A stretch of 64,000 bases of DNA from Alphaproteobacteria bacterium (lineage in GTDB: Bacteria; Bacteroidota; Bacteroidia; Bacteroidales; FEN-979): contig SACF01000001.1 of NCBI GenBank assembly GCA_009928665.1, positions 124,001-188,000 of the forward strand, written 5' to 3'. Within the stretch, counting starts at the first letter, position 1. Each line of letters opens with the position of its first letter. The translations under genes and the position numbers were made by a program. Under the pieces are notes generated by a model, which searched no databases, was not told the origin of the DNA, and saw only the letters and a list, made by a program, of their open reading frames with translations. Below, piece after piece: positions 62,270 to 64,000 of this stretch.

Positions 62270-62754
62270 AATTTTTTTTGCTTTACATCAACTTCTGTAT
62301 TCCAGTATTCTTTAAGCTTATTAATTCTGAACAGAGACTTTTCGTAATTCATACTTGATACATAGAATACCAATATGATGCTCTTTGCATTAACAGAAAT
62401 AGTAATTTCATCGGTCAGTGACTTAATAATAAATATGTCTTTTGCAAGCTTGTGTTTTCGCACTTCCCGGTCTAAAATATCTTCCTCTCTTTCCGATTCT
62501 TCTCCATCAATTTTTAACCTTATCTTGAAAACCAATCCTTTTGCATTTCGGTCAAATTGAATTGAAATTTTTTTGTTCTTTTCATCATTATTAATTGAGA
62601 ACAAGATTTCTACAGCTTCAGTTGTCGCTAAAAGAATATTGCCAAAATATTCATTGTTAATATTATAGAAATCACAGATCTCTTCAATAAATCGCTCCAG
62701 TTTCACGGATTCTCCTTTTCCATTAATAAGGAGTTCTCTGTAATCTTTATTCAT
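62266..62754 (-). CDS. HATPase-fold protein (anti-sigma-factor-like)
   Basis: From ATG 62754 (162 residues) the protein has an ATPase fold related to serine-kinase anti-sigma factors: the helix NILLATTEAVEILFSINN with the conserved Glu, then strands KKISIQF and VFKIRLKI and C-terminal ITISVNAKSIILVFYV. The glycine-rich lid is poor, so ATP binding is uncertain. In Bacteroidetes a gene of this type commonly stands between DUF4175 and ybeY, as here. An upstream in-frame start at 62775 would overlap the neighbour further. Confidence 0.75.
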   Translation of the reverse strand: MNKDYRELLINGKGESVKLERFIEEICDFYNINNEYFGNILLATTEAVEILFSINNDEKNKKISIQFDRNAKGLVFKIRLKIDGEESEREEDILDREVRKHKLAKDIFIIKSLTDEITISVNAKSIILVFYVSSMNYEKSLFRINKLKEYWNTEVDVKQKKL

Positions 62755-64000
62755 AATTCTGTTCAAGTTTAACAACGTAACTATCCACTTTATTTTTATA
62801 AAAATATTTAAGTGCCGGTAACTCCATTTTTAACATTTCGTTCCCGTTCCTTGTTTTGTTCTTATACTTAATTTTCAGATTAGGGTTACTTATTTCATTA
62901 CTTTTTGCCGTCTCCGCTTCTCTTTTTTCCTCTTTGTCTCTTTTAATCTCTGCTTTTTCGGATTCAAGTAATCGTGATAAAATCTGTTTTTGCCGTTCCA
63001 TAAGCAATCTACTCAGATTTTTGTTTACCATGTCTTTTTCTAATTTTTCCATTTCTTTTGCGGCTTCTGTCATCGCATCCTTTTCTTCTTTTGATAATTC
63101 TCCGGTATTATCCTTTAATTTCTGTAACTCCGTTCTAATAGCTTCTTGACGGGCCGCTAGTTTGGCTATCTCTTTATTGAAACTTTCACTCTTTCCCATT
63201 TTATCTGCCATATTCGACTTTTCTATTTCAGATCTAAGTTTTTCTAATTGCTTTCCTAAATTGTTTTGCATTTCCTTTATATCATTTGTATTTCGTTTTC
63301 CACTTTTCATCCCTGGATTTTTACATGTTTTTGATCCGCTACTTGAATTCATGCATTGCGATATTTTCTCTTCCATTTTTTCAAGTGACTCCTTCATTAA
63401 AATAGCAATGTTATTCAGGGAAGTCATAATATATTGTTGCTTTGCAACTCCTAAATTTATATTTCTTTCCTCCAGGGCTTCTGCTGCCATTTCAATGTTT
63501 TCTTTTAGTGAAGCTAATTCATGATTAAGTATGGGTCTCACTAAAATTTGTCGTTTCCCGATTGCACGTACCGAGTCTTCGATAACTTGTACTCTTATTG
63601 CAAATTCTTTTTGTTTATTTAGATTTTCCAGGTACCTGGGATCTATTTTTGAAACTATTCTTGTTTTATAGATCAACTCTTCCTCTTCAAAAGAAAGTCT
63701 TATCAAGTTCTGCAATAAAATTCTAATCGACTTTGCATCTTCACTATCCTGTTCCATCTCTGAATCATACATTTCAGATTCTAATTGGTCTGCCAACTCT
63801 TTTAGGTCCTTTCCTGTTGACCTTTGAATTTGAGAAGATTTTTGCTTTTCGCCTTTATCAAGCATTTTCTTCGATTCATCCAGATTTTTTGAAATTGTAT
63901 CCCTTTTGTTTTTTGTATCTTTAATATTTACCGGGTTTTCAATAAGTTTATTGTCAATCTCAATTTGTGCTAATTTATTAAGCAATCTTTTTGTACTATC
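62747..64000 (-). CDS. DUF4175-like coiled-coil protein, C-terminal part (cut by window edge)
   Basis: The frame is open through the right edge of the window; at least 417 residues of the C-terminal part are visible. They are almost wholly charged helices (EKMEEKISQCMNSSSGSKTCKNPG, NLGKQLEKLRSEIEKSNM, EEKDAMTEAAKEMEKLEKDM) ending in LEQNYE. The long helical domain with a CMNSSS and low-complexity break fits DUF4175 of Bacteroidetes, which has membrane helices at the missing N-terminus. Its stop overlaps the ATPase-fold gene by 8 bases. Function is unknown. Confidence 0.72.
   Translation of the reverse strand, partial: DSTKRLLNKLAQIEIDNKLIENPVNIKDTKNKRDTISKNLDESKKMLDKGEKQKSSQIQRSTGKDLKELADQLESEMYDSEMEQDSEDAKSIRILLQNLIRLSFEEEELIYKTRIVSKIDPRYLENLNKQKEFAIRVQVIEDSVRAIGKRQILVRPILNHELASLKENIEMAAEALEERNINLGVAKQQYIMTSLNNIAILMKESLEKMEEKISQCMNSSSGSKTCKNPGMKSGKRNTNDIKEMQNNLGKQLEKLRSEIEKSNMADKMGKSESFNKEIAKLAARQEAIRTELQKLKDNTGELSKEEKDAMTEAAKEMEKLEKDMVNKNLSRLLMERQKQILSRLLESEKAEIKRDKEEKREAETAKSNEISNPNLKIKYKNKTRNGNEMLKMELPALKYFYKNKVDSYVVKLEQNYE

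Noticed and set aside
1-64000. CRISPR array, tRNA or rRNA genes, prophage, intact insertion sequence
   Set aside because: No regularly spaced repeats, no cloverleaf with a GTTCGAATCC-type arm in the intergenic regions, no phage structural genes, and the only transposase trace is the IS3 fragment at 33890-34021.

Overview
The window comes from a Bacteroidetes (Bacteroidota) chromosome, probably an anaerobic or facultatively anaerobic member. Pointers are GldH, two LytS/LytTR two-component systems, an S46 dipeptidyl-peptidase, DUF5916 and DUF5777 barrel proteins, a lamin-tail protein with a gliding/T9SS-type C-terminus, and promoters of the TTTG-N19-TAnnTTTG type instead of sigma-70 sites. Shine-Dalgarno sequences are mostly absent. 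No rRNA, tRNA, CRISPR array or prophage was seen. The right-hand third is visibly more A+T-rich than the left.

Layout: 1-4.4 kb holds a cut-off S9 peptidase, a sensor kinase, hemW, a methyltransferase and a cupin. 4.4-6.7 kb is the nrfHA nitrite-to-ammonium reductase operon with a good promoter. 6.7-13.3 kb holds xseAB, a DUF5916 barrel protein, an M28 peptidase and an HD protein. 13.3-20.7 kb is a minus-strand nitric-oxide module: Rrf2/NsrR-like regulator, ferredoxin-type protein, qNor, cupin and a DUF438-hemerythrin-PAS-DUF2249 protein, followed by a terminator and a PepSY membrane protein. The regulator gene and the ferredoxin gene share a near-palindromic operator candidate. 20.7-30.8 kb is housekeeping plus a LytS/LytTR pair and the S46 peptidase.

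31-34.8 kb holds a second LytS/LytTR pair that has been split by a G+C-rich amidohydrolase gene and a fragment of an IS3-family transposase. 34.8-45 kb carries an OlsF-like acyltransferase fusion, rnr, a double-ATPase ABC protein, comF, a large secreted lamin-tail protein and asd.

45.1-54.7 kb is the most unusual part. A Crp/Fnr regulator has a perfect TTGAT-N4-ATCAA box in its own promoter. One perfect and one near-perfect copy stand in front of a gene set for a hexaheme lipoprotein with a collagen-like stalk, a haem-c lipoprotein with a polyproline stalk, a DUF5777 outer-membrane barrel, a monohaem cytochrome c, a heptahaem membrane cytochrome, a cytochrome b, a Tat-exported iron-sulfur protein, an NrfD-type quinol subunit, a membrane protein of unknown function and a stand-alone riboflavin kinase. 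No molybdopterin or other catalytic reductase subunit is present. The set reads as a quinol-to-outer-membrane (possibly extracellular) electron route switched on by low oxygen. The assembly is visible in the sequence; its function is inferred.

54.6-64 kb holds gldH, a giant NtrY-like kinase, a methyltransferase, mnmG, ybeY, an ATPase-fold protein and the end of a DUF4175-like coiled-coil protein. Two parS-like ParB sites (15/16 and 14/16 matches) flank mnmG exactly, which suggests proximity to the replication origin.
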